Assembly (NCBI RefSeq): GCF_004801255.1
Contig: NZ_CP036295.1
Location: 2,380,001-2,444,000, forward strand
Origin: Desulfovibrio desulfuricans
Lineage (GTDB): Bacteria; Desulfobacterota; Desulfovibrionia; Desulfovibrionales; Desulfovibrionaceae
Direction: 5' to 3'
Length of the DNA: 64,000 nucleotides
Part shown: one piece after another, positions 53,926 through 63,949 of the stretch
How positions within the stretch are numbered: the stretch's first letter is position 1
Layout of the letters: each line of letters begins with the position of its first letter
The notes under the pieces: model-generated
What the model was told of the DNA's origin: nothing
Database searches by the model: none
Seen by the model: only the letters and a program-made list of their open reading frames with translations
Made by a program: the position numbers and the translations under genes

Positions 53926-55236
53926 TTAAAGCCGCCAGAGGTCAAACCCGGCATCAAGCATTTCCTGCTTGTTCCAGAATCCTTTGATATCCATGAGCAG
54001 AACCTTGCCCGCAACAAACATGGAGCGGATGACGGCGGGGCTGAGCTGCCCAAAGCTCTCGTGCGACACGGCCAGAATAAGCACGTCAAGGTTGTTGAGC
54101 TCGCTCATGGGCAACAGGTGCTGGCCGTATTCGTGCAGGGCTTCGGCCGGGTCGGCCTCCGGGTCGTGCACCAGGGCGGTGATGCCGTACTCCTTGAGCT
54201 CCGCTATGATGTCCACCACGCGGGTGTTGCGGATATCCGGCACGTTTTCCTTAAAGGTAAAGCCCAGCAGGCCCACGCGGGCGCCCTTGACATGCTTGTC
54301 GGCATTGATCAGGCGCTTGACGCATATCTCGGCCACGTACTTGCCCATGCCGTCGTTGATGCGGCGGCCCGCCAGAATCACCTCGGGGTGGCAGCCGATT
54401 TCTTCGGCCTTGTAGGTCAGGTAGTAGGGGTCGACGCCTATGCAGTGCCCGCCCACCAGACCGGGACGAAAGTGCAGAAAGTTCCACTTGCTGCCAGCAG
54501 CCTCGAGCACCTCAAGCGTATCAATGCCCATGCGGTTAAAAATAAGGGCCAGCTCGTTCATCAGGGCGATGTTGATGTCGCGCTGGGTGTTTTCGATAAC
54601 CTTGGCGGCTTCGGCAACCTTGATGCACGAGGCCCGGTGGATGCCCGCCGTGACCACCGCGCCGTACACCTTGACCAGCAGGTCGGCGGTGACTGCGTCA
54701 GAGCCGGAAACAACCTTGCGGATGGTTTCAAGCCTGTGCACCTTGTCGCCGGGGTTGATGCGCTCGGGCGAGTAGCCCACGGTAAAGTCGGCGGGAAAGC
54801 TCATGCCCGATTCCTTCACCAGCAAGGGGATGCATTCGTCCTCGGTGACGCCGGGGTAGACGGTGGACTCATAGCACACCACGCAGCCCTTGGGCATGTG
54901 GCGGCCCACGGTGCGGCTGGCGCCGATCACGGGCGTGAGGTCGGGGGTGCGGTGGCTGTCCACGGGCGTGGGCACGGCCACAATGATCACGCCAGCCTTG
55001 CCCAGCTGGGCGGCGTCGCTGGTAAAGCACGCGGTGCTGGCGGCGAGGGAGGCGTCGTCCACCTCGTTGGTGGCGTCATGACCCTTATTGAGGGCATCCA
55101 CGCGCGCTGCGTTGATATCAAAACCAATGACGTCAAAATGGCGGGAAAGGGCCACAGCCAGCGGCAGGCCCACATACCCCAGACCAACAACGGCCACGGA
55201 AGATTTTTTGGAGAGGAGATCGTCGAAAGAAACCAT
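53926..55236 (-). CDS. UDP-N-acetylhexosamine 6-dehydrogenase (TviB/WbpO-like)
   Basis: The 436-residue protein is a four-electron UDP-sugar dehydrogenase. It has an N-terminal NAD site (VAVVGLGYVGLPLAV), VPTPVDSHRTPDLTPV, the conserved Lys/Asn region, and the catalytic Cys in GGHCIGVDPYYL. Length and the DKVHRL region favour the TviB/WbpO/VipA type that makes UDP-GalNAcA or UDP-GlcNAcA over plain UDP-glucose dehydrogenase. The product would supply an acidic residue for O-antigen or capsule. It heads the rfb operon. Confidence 0.88.
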   Translation of the reverse strand: MVSFDDLLSKKSSVAVVGLGYVGLPLAVALSRHFDVIGFDINAARVDALNKGHDATNEVDDASLAASTACFTSDAAQLGKAGVIIVAVPTPVDSHRTPDLTPVIGASRTVGRHMPKGCVVCYESTVYPGVTEDECIPLLVKESGMSFPADFTVGYSPERINPGDKVHRLETIRKVVSGSDAVTADLLVKVYGAVVTAGIHRASCIKVAEAAKVIENTQRDINIALMNELALIFNRMGIDTLEVLEAAGSKWNFLHFRPGLVGGHCIGVDPYYLTYKAEEIGCHPEVILAGRRINDGMGKYVAEICVKRLINADKHVKGARVGLLGFTFKENVPDIRNTRVVDIIAELKEYGITALVHDPEADPAEALHEYGQHLLPMSELNNLDVLILAVSHESFGQLSPAVIRSMFVAGKVLLMDIKGFWNKQEMLDAGFDLWRL

Positions 55237-55528
55237 GCTGCTATCCTTAAAATTACTGACTTTTTCACCGGAAATCTGAATATCACAACGTTCGCCGCAT
55301 GTGTCAAAGCCCGCGCAAAACCGGGGCAGTCGCGTGCAGGCGGGCTTTTACCGCAAAACGGCCTGCAGGCGGGGCACTTGCTGCCTGTTTGCAGGCCGTG
55401 CATAGCTGCAATGCTGCCAAAACCTACACCAATGCGCACTCATTGAAAAGCGGGAAAAACAGCCACATTACAGGCCGTACGCCTGCCGCGCGGACCGGGA
55501 GGCTCCAGCGTTGCATGGTCGGCCCTGC

Positions 55529-56467
55529 CTACGCCCCTCTGTGCGGGTTTTGCAAAAAATCCCTGTAGGCGTCGAGCAGGCCTTCCCTGAGGGAGATGCG
55601 GGGTTTCCAGCCCATGCCAAAAAGTTTTCCAGAATCCATGATTTTGCGGGGGGTTCCGTCAGGCTTGCCGGCATCCGCGACGATGTCGCCTTCATACCCC
55701 ACTACCTTGGCGATCAGACGGGCCGCATCCATGATGCTGCACTCTTGCTGGCAGCCCACGTTCACATGCTCAAAATCAGAGTAATTTTGCAGCAGAAACA
55801 CGCAGGCCTCCGCCATGTCGTCCACATGCAAAAACTCGCGCAGGGCTGTGCCCGTGCCCCAGATGGTCACTGTTGAGGCTCCGCTCACCTTGGCCTCGTG
55901 AAACCGCCGGATCAGCGCCGGTATCACGTGGCTGTTTTCGGGGTGATAATTGTCGCCGGGGCCGTACAGATTTGTGGGCATGGCGCTCACGGCGTCAAAC
56001 CCGTACTGCCGCCGATAGGCCTGACACATACGGATACCTGCGATTTTGGCCAGGGCATAGGCCTCGTTGGTGGGTTCGAGCGGCCCGGTGAGCAGGTATT
56101 GCTCCTTGATGGGCTGGGGGCACAACCGGGGGTAAATGCAGGACGAACCAAGAAACAGCAGTTTTTTGCAGCCGTTGCGGTAGGCACTATCGATGACGTT
56201 GTTCTGGATCTGCAAATTTTCGTATATAAATTGTGCAGGATAGGTCGCGTTGGCGTAAATGCCCCCCACCCTCGCAGCCGCCAGAACAACAACCTCTGGC
56301 CGCTGGCGGGCAAAAAAAACTTTCACTGCGGCCTGATCGCACAAATCCAGCTCGGCATGGGTGCGGGTCAGCAGGCGCTCGTAGCCCGCACGCCGCAGTG
56401 CGCGGCACAGGGCGCTGCCCGCAAGACCCCGATGGCCCGCAACATAGATCAGGGCATCCTTGCGCAT
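55529..56467 (-). CDS. fcl: GDP-L-fucose synthase
   Basis: This bifunctional epimerase-reductase makes GDP-L-fucose from the Gmd product. The 312 residues have [16 protein letters not shown] at the N-terminus, [11 protein letters not shown], the [10 protein letters not shown] segment, YxxxK in [10 protein letters not shown], and [18 protein letters not shown]. It starts three bases after gmd. All features are standard. Confidence 0.95.
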   Translation of the reverse strand: MRKDALIYVAGHRGLAGSALCRALRRAGYERLLTRTHAELDLCDQAAVKVFFARQRPEVVVLAAARVGGIYANATYPAQFIYENLQIQNNVIDSAYRNGCKKLLFLGSSCIYPRLCPQPIKEQYLLTGPLEPTNEAYALAKIAGIRMCQAYRRQYGFDAVSAMPTNLYGPGDNYHPENSHVIPALIRRFHEAKVSGASTVTIWGTGTALREFLHVDDMAEACVFLLQNYSDFEHVNVGCQQECSIMDAARLIAKVVGYEGDIVADAGKPDGTPRKIMDSGKLFGMGWKPRISLREGLLDAYRDFLQNPHRGA

Positions 56468-56470
56468 ACC

Positions 56471-57619
56471 CTACTCGTTGTGGCTGAAGGTTTTAAAGCC
56501 CGCCACCTTGCACACGGCGTCGCGCATGCTCAGGGCCAGATCTTCGCGCGCCATTTCGGCCACCATGTCTTCAAACGGCGTTGCAGGCTCCCAGCCGAGC
56601 TTTGCCTTGGCTTTGGACGCATCGCCCAGCAGGGTTTCCACCTCTGTGGGACGAAAATACCGGGGGTCTACGCGTACAATCACGTCGCCAGGTTTGAGGC
56701 TGCACGCAAGCCCCTGCCGGTTGCCTGCGATCTGCCGCAGCCGCTGCACATCCACAGAGGCTACCGATCCGGTTTCTTCCACGCCCTGCCCCTGCCAGCT
56801 CAGCCCCAACCCCAGCTCCGCCGCTGCGGCATTGACAAAATCACGCACGGAAAACTGCCGCCCAGTGGCAATAACAAAGTCGTCCGGCTGGGGCTGTTGC
56901 AGCATCAGCCACTGCATTTCGACGTAATCTCTGGCATGGCCCCAATCGCGTTTGGCATCCATATTGCCAAGGTACAGGCAATCCTGCAGTCCAAGCGCCA
57001 TACGCGACAGGGCACGGGTTATCTTGCGGGTCACAAAGGTTTCGCCCCGGATGGGGGATTCGTGGTTGAACAGGATGCCGTTGCAGGCATACATGCCGTA
57101 AGCCTCGCGGTAATTTACCGTGATCCAGTATGCGTAAAGCTTGGCGCAGGCATAGGGCGAGCGGGGATAAAAAGGTGTTTTTTCCGTCTGCGGCATCTGC
57201 TGCACCAACCCAAACAGTTCGGATGTGGACGCCTGATAAAACCGCGTGTGCCGGGTAAGCCCGGCAATACGTATGGCTTCCAGCAGGCGCAGGGCGCCCA
57301 GAGCGTCGACATCAGCCGTATATTCCGGCGATTCAAAAGAAACCTGCACATGGCTCTGCGCCGCCAGGTTGTACACCTCGTCGGGCCTTACCTCCTGCAT
57401 GATGCGCACAAGATTGCTGGAATCGCTCAGATCGCCGTAATGCAGGATAAGCCGCCTCTGTTCCATGTGCGGGTCTTCATAAAGGTGGTCAATGCGGTCG
57501 GTGTTGAACAGCGAAGCGCGCCGCTTGATGCCGTGCACCTCGTAGCCCTTTTGCAGCAGAAAATCCGCCAGATAAGCCCCGTCCTGACCAGTAATGCCGG
57601 TTATTAGCGCTTTTTTCAT
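56471..57619 (-). CDS. gmd: GDP-mannose 4,6-dehydratase
   Basis: Gmd converts GDP-mannose to GDP-4-keto-6-deoxymannose. The 382-residue SDR protein has [31 protein letters not shown], the [11 protein letters not shown] motif, ASTSELFG and YxxxK in [12 protein letters not shown], with [18 protein letters not shown]. No clear ribosome-binding site precedes the ATG. It is 92 bases downstream of manC. Confidence 0.96.
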   Translation of the reverse strand: MKKALITGITGQDGAYLADFLLQKGYEVHGIKRRASLFNTDRIDHLYEDPHMEQRRLILHYGDLSDSSNLVRIMQEVRPDEVYNLAAQSHVQVSFESPEYTADVDALGALRLLEAIRIAGLTRHTRFYQASTSELFGLVQQMPQTEKTPFYPRSPYACAKLYAYWITVNYREAYGMYACNGILFNHESPIRGETFVTRKITRALSRMALGLQDCLYLGNMDAKRDWGHARDYVEMQWLMLQQPQPDDFVIATGRQFSVRDFVNAAAAELGLGLSWQGQGVEETGSVASVDVQRLRQIAGNRQGLACSLKPGDVIVRVDPRYFRPTEVETLLGDASKAKAKLGWEPATPFEDMVAEMAREDLALSMRDAVCKVAGFKTFSHNE

Positions 57620-57711
57620 AAATTAAGATGTCAGGTTACAGATTTTTTGCCCATCCGGCTTCAAAACGGCAGCCCGGCGCGCTCCCCCCTTGCGGCAGGG
57701 TCGCGCGGGGG

Positions 57712-59163
57712 TCAGCCGTCTGAGCGGCTCCGCCCGTATTCGTCGGCAAAACGCACAATATCGTCCTCACCCAGGTAGGCGCCGGACTGTATCTCTATGA
57801 GCACCAGCGGGATAACACCCGGATTTTTCAGCCGATGCACCGAGCCCACAGGTATGTAGGTTGACTGGTTTTCTGAAAACAGCTGCACGCTCTCGCCGTT
57901 GGTCACCTCGGCTGTGCCGCTCACCACAACCCAGTGCTCGGCCCGGTGATGGTGCATCTGCAACGAGAGCTCCGCACCAGGACGCACGATAATGCGCTTG
58001 ACCTGAAATCGCCCGCCAACGGCAAGAGTCTCGTAGCTGCCCCATGGCCGGTGCACCAGCGGATGCAGCCTGCATTCCGGCCGCTGCTCCCGCTGCAGGC
58101 GCGCGACGACTTTTTTGACGTCCTGCACCTGATCACGCGGGGCGACCATGACGGCGTCCTGCGTTTCGACCACAATAAGGCCGCTCACGCCGATGGCTGC
58201 CAGCAGTCGGTGGCTGGCTTTGAGATAACAGTTGGTCGCGCCTTCGGTCATCACGTCGCCAGAGCAGACATTGCCGCTGCTGTCCCTCTGCCCTGTCTGG
58301 TAAAAGGCCTCCCACGATCCCAGGTCGCTCCAGCTGAGATCAAGGGGCACAACCGCCGCCAGCTCGGTATGTTCCATCACCGCATAGTCTATGGAATCAG
58401 CTGGCGAGGCAAGAAAGGCGGCCCTGTCGGGACGGCAAAAGGCGTGGTCGTTTGTATGTCCGGCCCAGGCAGCCCTGGCGGCGGCGTATATCTGGGGGGC
58501 AAAGCGTTCAAGTTCGGCCAGATACACCGAGGCCCGCAGCAAAAACATGCCGCTGTTCCACAGATAGCCGCCTTGAGCCAGCATGGCTCTGGCAACATCG
58601 GCAGCGGGCTTTTCCACAAACCGCGCAACGCGGCAGCCGCCGTCAGGCCCAGATTGGCAAAAATCCCCCGTCTCAAGGCTCTCGCCCTGCTCTATGTAGC
58701 CAAAGCCGGTTTCCGGCCCGGTGGGCGCAATGCCAAACGTGACGATAAAGCCCTTGTCCGCCAGCGCGGCTGCACGTCTGACGCCCTCAAAAAATCCGGG
58801 TTCGTCGCCGATAATATGGTCAGAGGGCAAAACCAGCATGAGCGGGTCAGCACCTGCATCCTGCAGGGCGCAGGCGGCAAGGGCAATGGCTGGCGCGGTG
58901 TTTCGGGGGGCGGGCTCAAGCAGTATTTTGCCGTGCACGCCGCACGCATACAGCTCGGCGGTTACGTAAAAGCGGTGCGACTCGTTGCAGACGATCACCG
59001 GCTCGGCGCACCCTGGGGTGTGGCGCGCCCGCTGCACGGTATTTTTGAACAGTGTTGCGCCGTCGCCCATATCCACAAACTGCTTGGGATAGGTCTCGCG
59101 GGAGAGCGGCCACAAACGGGTGCCGCTGCCGCCGCACAGGATCACAGGAACAATGTCGGGCAT
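57712..59163 (-). CDS. manC: Mannose-1-phosphate guanylyltransferase / mannose-6-phosphate isomerase
   Basis: The 483-residue bifunctional enzyme joins an N-terminal GTP transferase (ILCGGSGTRLWPLSRETYPKQF region, APRNTAPAIALAA, FVEKP) to a C-terminal cupin phosphomannose isomerase (RPWGSYETL, MHHHRAEHWVVVSGTAEV). It provides GDP-mannose for the fucose branch. The start at 59163 has a GAGG site. It lies 92 bases downstream of manB. Confidence 0.95.
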   Translation of the reverse strand: MPDIVPVILCGGSGTRLWPLSRETYPKQFVDMGDGATLFKNTVQRARHTPGCAEPVIVCNESHRFYVTAELYACGVHGKILLEPAPRNTAPAIALAACALQDAGADPLMLVLPSDHIIGDEPGFFEGVRRAAALADKGFIVTFGIAPTGPETGFGYIEQGESLETGDFCQSGPDGGCRVARFVEKPAADVARAMLAQGGYLWNSGMFLLRASVYLAELERFAPQIYAAARAAWAGHTNDHAFCRPDRAAFLASPADSIDYAVMEHTELAAVVPLDLSWSDLGSWEAFYQTGQRDSSGNVCSGDVMTEGATNCYLKASHRLLAAIGVSGLIVVETQDAVMVAPRDQVQDVKKVVARLQREQRPECRLHPLVHRPWGSYETLAVGGRFQVKRIIVRPGAELSLQMHHHRAEHWVVVSGTAEVTNGESVQLFSENQSTYIPVGSVHRLKNPGVIPLVLIEIQSGAYLGEDDIVRFADEYGRSRSDG

Positions 59164-59255
59164 GAATGACCTCGCCAGCGCGTCAGTGTTGGGGCCGTGA
59201 TCAGGCAAGAGTTCCGGACGACCGAAGGGCGCTCCATCCGCCGCCGACACCTGTA

Positions 59256-60665
59256 TCAGGCGGGCTCTGCCCCGCCCGCATCTTTAAGCAGCTGTAGCAG
59301 CTCTGCCGTTTTGTCAGCAAGCAGCGCCGCGTTTCCCTTGCTCTCCACATTGAGCCGCACCAGGGGCTCGGTGTTGGACATGCGCAGGTTAAAACGCCAA
59401 TGGGCAAATTCCAGGTTAACGCCGTCAATGTGGTCCTCATGCTCTGCTGCGGGGGCGTACTTGTCCCGCACCAGCTGCAAGAGCCCCTGTGCATCCTGCA
59501 CGCGCAGATTTATCTCGCCGCTGCAGGGATAGGCGGCCATGCGAGCGGCTACCAGCTGCGCCAGCGAGCGGCCGCTGCGGTGCAGCAACGAGGCAACCAG
59601 CAACCAGGGCAGCATGCCGGAATCGCAGTAGGCAAAATCGCGAAAATAGTGATGGGCGCTCATCTCGCCGCCGTACAGGGCATCTTGGGCGCGCATGTGT
59701 TCTTTCATGAAGGCGTGCCCGGTTTTGCCCATTACAGGCTGCCCGCCCGCGGCCAGCACAACCTCGCGGGTATTCCAGTACACCCTGGTGTCGTGCACGA
59801 TTTTACCGCCCGGTACGCGGCGCAGCAGCTCCTGCGCCAACAGGCCGATGCAGTAGTATCCTTCGATAAAATTGCCCTCGGCGTCATAAAAAAAGCAGCG
59901 GTCAAAATCGCCGTCCCAGGCAACGCCCATATCCGCACCCGCCTGGCGTACGGCATCGGCCGTGGCGGCGCGGCGCTCTGGCAACAAGGGGTTGGGCACG
60001 CCGTGAGGAAAGGCCCCGTCGGGCTGCATCTGACGGCAAACAAATTCAAAGGGCAGTTTGTCCATCAGCTCTCGCAAAACCAGCCCGCCGCAACCGTTAC
60101 CGGCATCGGCCACAATCCTGAGGGGCCTGCGCCCGGCAACGGGTTTCAGCCGCCCTGCGCCGCTGTACTCCAGCAGCCATGCAACATACGCAGCCCGAAA
60201 CGACGCCACGTGCACAGGCGGAAGATCCGCATCCGTCATGGCAGGTGCTTCGCCCTCGGCCATAATCTCCTGCACGCGGTCACGCAGGTCGTAGAGGCCG
60301 GAATCCCTGCTTATGGGGATGGCCCCGGCGCGCACGATCTTGAAGCCGTTTTCATCCGCCGGGTTATGACTGCCCGTGATCATGACGCCAGCGCCAAACG
60401 GCTGGTTGGCGGCGGCATAATAAATTTCTTCCGTGCCGCATATGCCGATGTCCGTCACCTGCGCTCCGGCCTGACGCAGACCAAGGCACAGTGCGTCGCG
60501 CAGTTCTGGCCCGGAGAGCCGGGCATCACGGCCGATGACGACACTCTTTGCGCCGAGTATTTCAACAACGGCCCGCCCCAGAGCGCGCGCCAACGGCGCA
60601 TTGAGCACAGCCGGAACGCGGCCCCGGATATCGTAGGCCTTGAAACACGCAAACGAGTTGCCCAT
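59256..60665 (-). CDS. manB: Phosphomannomutase/phosphoglucomutase
   Basis: This 469-residue alpha-D-phosphohexomutase converts mannose-6-P to mannose-1-P and probably glucose-6-P to glucose-1-P, so it can feed both GDP-fucose and dTDP-rhamnose. Motifs are FKAYDIRGRVP, the phosphoserine loop ITGSHNPADENGFK, the metal site DGDFDRCFFYD, the sugar loop GGEMSAHHYFRD, and the phosphate site RMSNTEPLVRLNVE. GGAG precedes the ATG. It is the first gene of the GDP-sugar operon. Confidence 0.95.
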   Translation of the reverse strand: MGNSFACFKAYDIRGRVPAVLNAPLARALGRAVVEILGAKSVVIGRDARLSGPELRDALCLGLRQAGAQVTDIGICGTEEIYYAAANQPFGAGVMITGSHNPADENGFKIVRAGAIPISRDSGLYDLRDRVQEIMAEGEAPAMTDADLPPVHVASFRAAYVAWLLEYSGAGRLKPVAGRRPLRIVADAGNGCGGLVLRELMDKLPFEFVCRQMQPDGAFPHGVPNPLLPERRAATADAVRQAGADMGVAWDGDFDRCFFYDAEGNFIEGYYCIGLLAQELLRRVPGGKIVHDTRVYWNTREVVLAAGGQPVMGKTGHAFMKEHMRAQDALYGGEMSAHHYFRDFAYCDSGMLPWLLVASLLHRSGRSLAQLVAARMAAYPCSGEINLRVQDAQGLLQLVRDKYAPAAEHEDHIDGVNLEFAHWRFNLRMSNTEPLVRLNVESKGNAALLADKTAELLQLLKDAGGAEPA

Positions 60666-60727
60666 GTATTCTCCATTACCGCAGTGCGGCGCGAGCTCCG
60701 CATCGTCGCTGTGCGGAATATGCAAAC

Positions 60728-60756
60728 ATTTTACCCAACTTGCACGCTGATTGCCA
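60728..60756 (-). promoter_or_regulatory. Possible promoter of the manB operon
   Basis: On the minus strand TGGCAA (60756-60751) and TAAAAT (60733-60728) are 17 bases apart, 63 bases ahead of manB. Confidence 0.35.
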
Positions 60757-61015
60757 GCGGCTTATGCCGGGGCGCGCAGGAATCACGAATACTGTCCTGA
60801 ATTTTCGTACATTTTGCAGCAGACAGTCCGGTGAGGCCTGGAGTGTCCCGGACATTGAAAGCCAGATTCTACGCCGGTACTTCCTGGTTCATGTTGATAT
60901 ACCGTTGCGTGCCCCACTTTTGACCTGCCATATAGCGCAGGCAGTCTGCTTCCATTTCTTCAATGTGCTAAAGATACCGTACGTTATCGCAACATGTTCA
61001 ACGGGCTACAGCCGC

Positions 61016-61056
61016 AAAAAAGCCATCCCGCCCCCTCGCGACGGGAACGGGATGGC
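61016..61056 (-). terminator. Intrinsic terminator of the transglycosylase operon
   Basis: Nine-base arms (61022-61030 and 61048-61056) are followed on the minus strand by six T. It lies 24 bases past the stop of the transglycosylase gene. Confidence 0.85.
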
Positions 61057-61079
61057 CAAAAAAAGCGGAGACAAACCGC

Positions 61080-62369
61080 TTAGCGGGCGGGCTTTACGGG
61101 CCTGGCCGACTTGGCGGCGGCCGGTTTGGCAGTCTTGGCAGGAGCGGGCGCGGCCTTGGCGGCGGTCTCCGGCGAAGGAGCGCCGTTTACCATGTCCGAC
61201 AGGGCCAGAATGGTGTTGGCATAGATATCCGCATGGTTGTAGGCCATGAGCAGCTGATGCTGCCGTGTGCGGGGCAGGCCGGGCTTCCAGCCGTGCTTGG
61301 CCAGATAATTGGAAAGGCTGGCTACCGCGTCGGGCACGGTGAACAGATCCACCTTGCCGTCGCCGTCGCCGTCCGCGCCGTAAGTGGCGATGTTGGACGG
61401 CATGAACTGGCACAGGCCCACAGCTCCGTAGATGGAGCTCGGCAGGTGGTGCGGATCGATGTTGTCGCGCAGCATGTGTTCCACCAGCGCCTTCACTTCC
61501 TTGTAGGCCCAGTCAGCCCGCTTGGGCATGATGTCGGCAAACCAGTCGAGATGCTCCTGGTAGCCGGGCATGCGCGGCAGCCATTCGGGGATATCAGAGG
61601 GCTGACGCGTCACGGCCATGCTGGCAAGGGTATAAAAGGCGTTTTCCGGCACGTCGGCCAGCACTTTGCCCAGGCGCGTTTCCACAAAGAGCAGCGAAAC
61701 CGCGATGGACGGAGGCACGCCGTAGCGGGCGTTGGCCTGGTCAAAGGCCCGCTTGTTCTGCGCCACAAACTGGCGGCACAGCTGGACGTTGGCCTCTGTG
61801 AGCACGCCTTTGTAATAAAGGGCGGCCGGAGCTGTGGACGGCGGCTTGGGGAAAAACTTGCGATTGTACAGCTCGCGCATTTTTCTGCCCATGGGCGACT
61901 GCGTGGGCGTAGGGTTGAGCGTTGCCAGCAGGGCGTTCACGCGCGGACCCGAGAGCCCGTCGGCGGCAAGTCGTGCGGCAAGGGGCTGCCACACGGGGGC
62001 CACCGCGCCGTTGCCAGCCATTTGCTGCGCCTGGGCAGACGCGCCATAACCATAGGGCTGGCCCTGGGGCTGCCCGTAGGTGGGGGCGGCGTTGTCCCCG
62101 GCATAACCGGGGGCGGCATAGCTCTGCGGGGCCTGCGGCGCCCCCTGCGACGGAACCTGAGGCGAAGTATAGGGCGTCGTGTAGGCAGGCGCAGCCGCTG
62201 GGGGAGAAGACGGCAGGTCGTAAGACGTAACGCCGTCTCCCCCGCGTGCGGGCGAAGATGCCGTCTGCGCGCCGCCGCAGGCGCACAGCAGCAAACATCC
62301 CGCAAGGCTGCAGACTGTCCAGATTCTTCGACAAAAGTATTGAGCGGCCAAGGCTGGCTGGTGCGTCAT
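61080..62369 (-). CDS. MltB-type lytic murein transglycosylase, lipoprotein
   Basis: The 429-residue protein has a lipobox (LAGCLLLCACGG) after the signal peptide. A Pro/Ala/Tyr-rich linker of about 100 residues follows, then an SLT_2-type catalytic domain. The catalytic Glu is in LLFVETRLGKVL; GAVGLCQFMPSNIATYGADGDGDGKVDLF is typical of MltB. A Lys/Ala/Pro-rich tail ends the protein and may bind cell wall. It cleaves peptidoglycan in the periplasm. The start has an AGGAAG site. The S24-type regulator gene lies two bases upstream. Confidence 0.92.
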   Translation of the reverse strand: MTHQPALAAQYFCRRIWTVCSLAGCLLLCACGGAQTASSPARGGDGVTSYDLPSSPPAAAPAYTTPYTSPQVPSQGAPQAPQSYAAPGYAGDNAAPTYGQPQGQPYGYGASAQAQQMAGNGAVAPVWQPLAARLAADGLSGPRVNALLATLNPTPTQSPMGRKMRELYNRKFFPKPPSTAPAALYYKGVLTEANVQLCRQFVAQNKRAFDQANARYGVPPSIAVSLLFVETRLGKVLADVPENAFYTLASMAVTRQPSDIPEWLPRMPGYQEHLDWFADIMPKRADWAYKEVKALVEHMLRDNIDPHHLPSSIYGAVGLCQFMPSNIATYGADGDGDGKVDLFTVPDAVASLSNYLAKHGWKPGLPRTRQHQLLMAYNHADIYANTILALSDMVNGAPSPETAAKAAPAPAKTAKPAAAKSARPVKPAR

Positions 62370-62371
62370 TG

Positions 62372-63064
62372 CTATACTTCCTGCAGCACCCACGAGACAC
62401 GGCCAAGCATACGCCTGGTCAGAAGGCTGGCAGCCAGCTGCGTTTCAGGAAAGGCCGCAGCCTCTGAACGCAGCACATAGCCGTCCTGGGTGCTGTTCAA
62501 AAACACCCTGCGCAACACCACGCCCTCGTTGGGGGCAAAGATGGCATACACGCGGCCAGAGACCACATCTGTATCCATGGTGTCCACGCCCACATGGGCC
62601 CCTTCGGAAATAAGAGGGGCCATGTTGGCGCCGCGCACGCGCAAAACCTGCAGGCCGTCGCGGGTAAGCGACAGCGGCAACGATATTTTGCCCGCCAGGG
62701 CAAGGGTGGGACGCGGAGCGTCATCGCTGTAGACGCACTTGGCGTCGTAGACCGAGTGAATACCGCCCCGCGCCATGGCATCGCCATAGTGGGCAGCGGT
62801 CTCGGCCAGTGCGGCCGGAGCGTCTTCGGGAACGTAACCCTGCTCGGTGCGCAGGTACATGGGGCCAACGCCCTGCTTGAGCCAGTCGGGGTTGAGGCCG
62901 AACTTCTCAAACAGCTTCATGAACCAGTCACCAGGCACGGAATTGCGCCGCTTCGCATCTGAAATACTGGACTGACGGATGTCCAGAACCTCGGCCAGTT
63001 CAACCTGTGTACGGCTGTTGGTGGCGAGCTTGATGCGCTCATATATTTCTGCAAAACCGGGCAT
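62372..63064 (-). CDS. CI/S24-like regulator with catalytic Ser replaced by Asn
   Basis: The 230-residue protein has an N-terminal phage CI-type helix-turn-helix (residues ~5-65, TQVELAEVLDIRQSSISDAKRR) and a C-terminal S24/LexA-like domain. The catalytic Ser of the GxSM motif is Asn147 (RGANMAPLI), and the partner Lys region reads VVLRRV. Self-cleavage is therefore not expected. It is probably a stable repressor that uses the domain for dimerisation. No phage genes surround it. It sits between hflC and the transglycosylase on the same strand. Confidence 0.85.
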   Translation of the reverse strand: MPGFAEIYERIKLATNSRTQVELAEVLDIRQSSISDAKRRNSVPGDWFMKLFEKFGLNPDWLKQGVGPMYLRTEQGYVPEDAPAALAETAAHYGDAMARGGIHSVYDAKCVYSDDAPRPTLALAGKISLPLSLTRDGLQVLRVRGANMAPLISEGAHVGVDTMDTDVVSGRVYAIFAPNEGVVLRRVFLNSTQDGYVLRSEAAAFPETQLAASLLTRRMLGRVSWVLQEV

Positions 63065-63100
63065 AACTCTTCGACTCCTGGCGTGGACGCAATCCACGCA

Positions 63101-63949
63101 TCAATGTTGCTGATTAAGCAATGGCGTTTCGTTAGAAAGCACCATTTTACTGTTTTCTTTTAACGACTTGCGCATGGCATCAAGCCAGCGCTGGTAGGCG
63201 TAGAACTGGGGGGCCTTGTTGTAAGCCTGCGCGTAAGCCGCCGCAGCCGTGGCATCGCCCTTTCCGCGTTCTATTTGCGCCGCACGCGCCGCCTCCGCCA
63301 AGATAACCGCCCTCTGGCGGTCAGCATCAGAACGGATACGCGTCGATTCCTCCTCGCCTTCCGAGCGGTACTGTTTTGCCTGCCGCTCCCGTTCAGCCCG
63401 CATGCGACCAAAGATCGCGCGCTGGTTTTCCGGCGGCAGGTCGGTGCGCTTGATGCGCACATCGAGCACCTCTACCCCGTAGCCATGCATAAGGTCTGAA
63501 ACCTTGTTGGTGACTTCCTTCATGATGGCAGCCCTGTGCGAAGATACAACCTCTGTAAGGGTGTACGCGCCAACAAGCGCCCGCAACTGCGAATAGACAA
63601 CGTCGTCCAGACGCGCCTGCGCGCCTGGTATGGAGCGCATGGTGCGGTAAAACTGCAAGGGGTCGATGATTTTCCACCGCGCGTAGTTGTCGAGCACAAT
63701 GGCCTTTTTATCTACGGTAAAAGCCTCGCGGGACCTCGCTTCATAATCCAGGACACGCGCGTCGAAATAAACCACGTTCTGGATAAATGGAATTTTAAAA
63801 TGCAGGCCAGGCCCGTACACGCGCGAAAGCGGCTCGCCCAGCTGCAGCACCAGCGCCTTCTGGGTCTGGTACACGGTAAAAAAACCCTGATTGCCGATTA
63901 TGATGAGCACCAGAGCCACAATAGTAAGCACCAAGGGATTTTTGCTCAT
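63101..63949 (-). CDS. hflC: HflC, SPFH-domain modulator of FtsH protease
   Basis: HflC forms with HflK the large membrane ring that regulates FtsH. The 282-residue protein has an N-terminal signal anchor (PLVLTIVALVLIIIGNQG), then the SPFH domain (FTVYQTQKALVLQLGEP, GPGLHFKIPFIQNV, DNYARWKI). A coiled-coil stretch rich in Glu/Arg/Ala follows (RAERERQAKQYRSEGEEE). The ATG overlaps the preceding hflK stop by one base (TAATG). Confidence 0.94.
   Translation of the reverse strand: MSKNPLVLTIVALVLIIIGNQGFFTVYQTQKALVLQLGEPLSRVYGPGLHFKIPFIQNVVYFDARVLDYEARSREAFTVDKKAIVLDNYARWKIIDPLQFYRTMRSIPGAQARLDDVVYSQLRALVGAYTLTEVVSSHRAAIMKEVTNKVSDLMHGYGVEVLDVRIKRTDLPPENQRAIFGRMRAERERQAKQYRSEGEEESTRIRSDADRQRAVILAEAARAAQIERGKGDATAAAAYAQAYNKAPQFYAYQRWLDAMRKSLKENSKMVLSNETPLLNQQH

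Larger units (their letters stand above)
60666..61079. other. Intergenic region between manB and the transglycosylase
   Basis: About 414 bases. It contains a predicted minus-strand promoter for manB and the terminator of the downstream-reading transglycosylase gene. The rest shows no gene. Confidence 0.4.

Noticed and set aside
60740..61249. 169-codon plus-strand frame spanning the manB/transglycosylase gap
   Set aside because: It runs through an intrinsic terminator and into the transglycosylase gene on the other strand and shows no domain.
62372..63064. Evidence for a prophage from the CI-like repressor
   Set aside because: No integrase, structural or lysis genes surround it, and the flanking genes are ordinary housekeeping genes.
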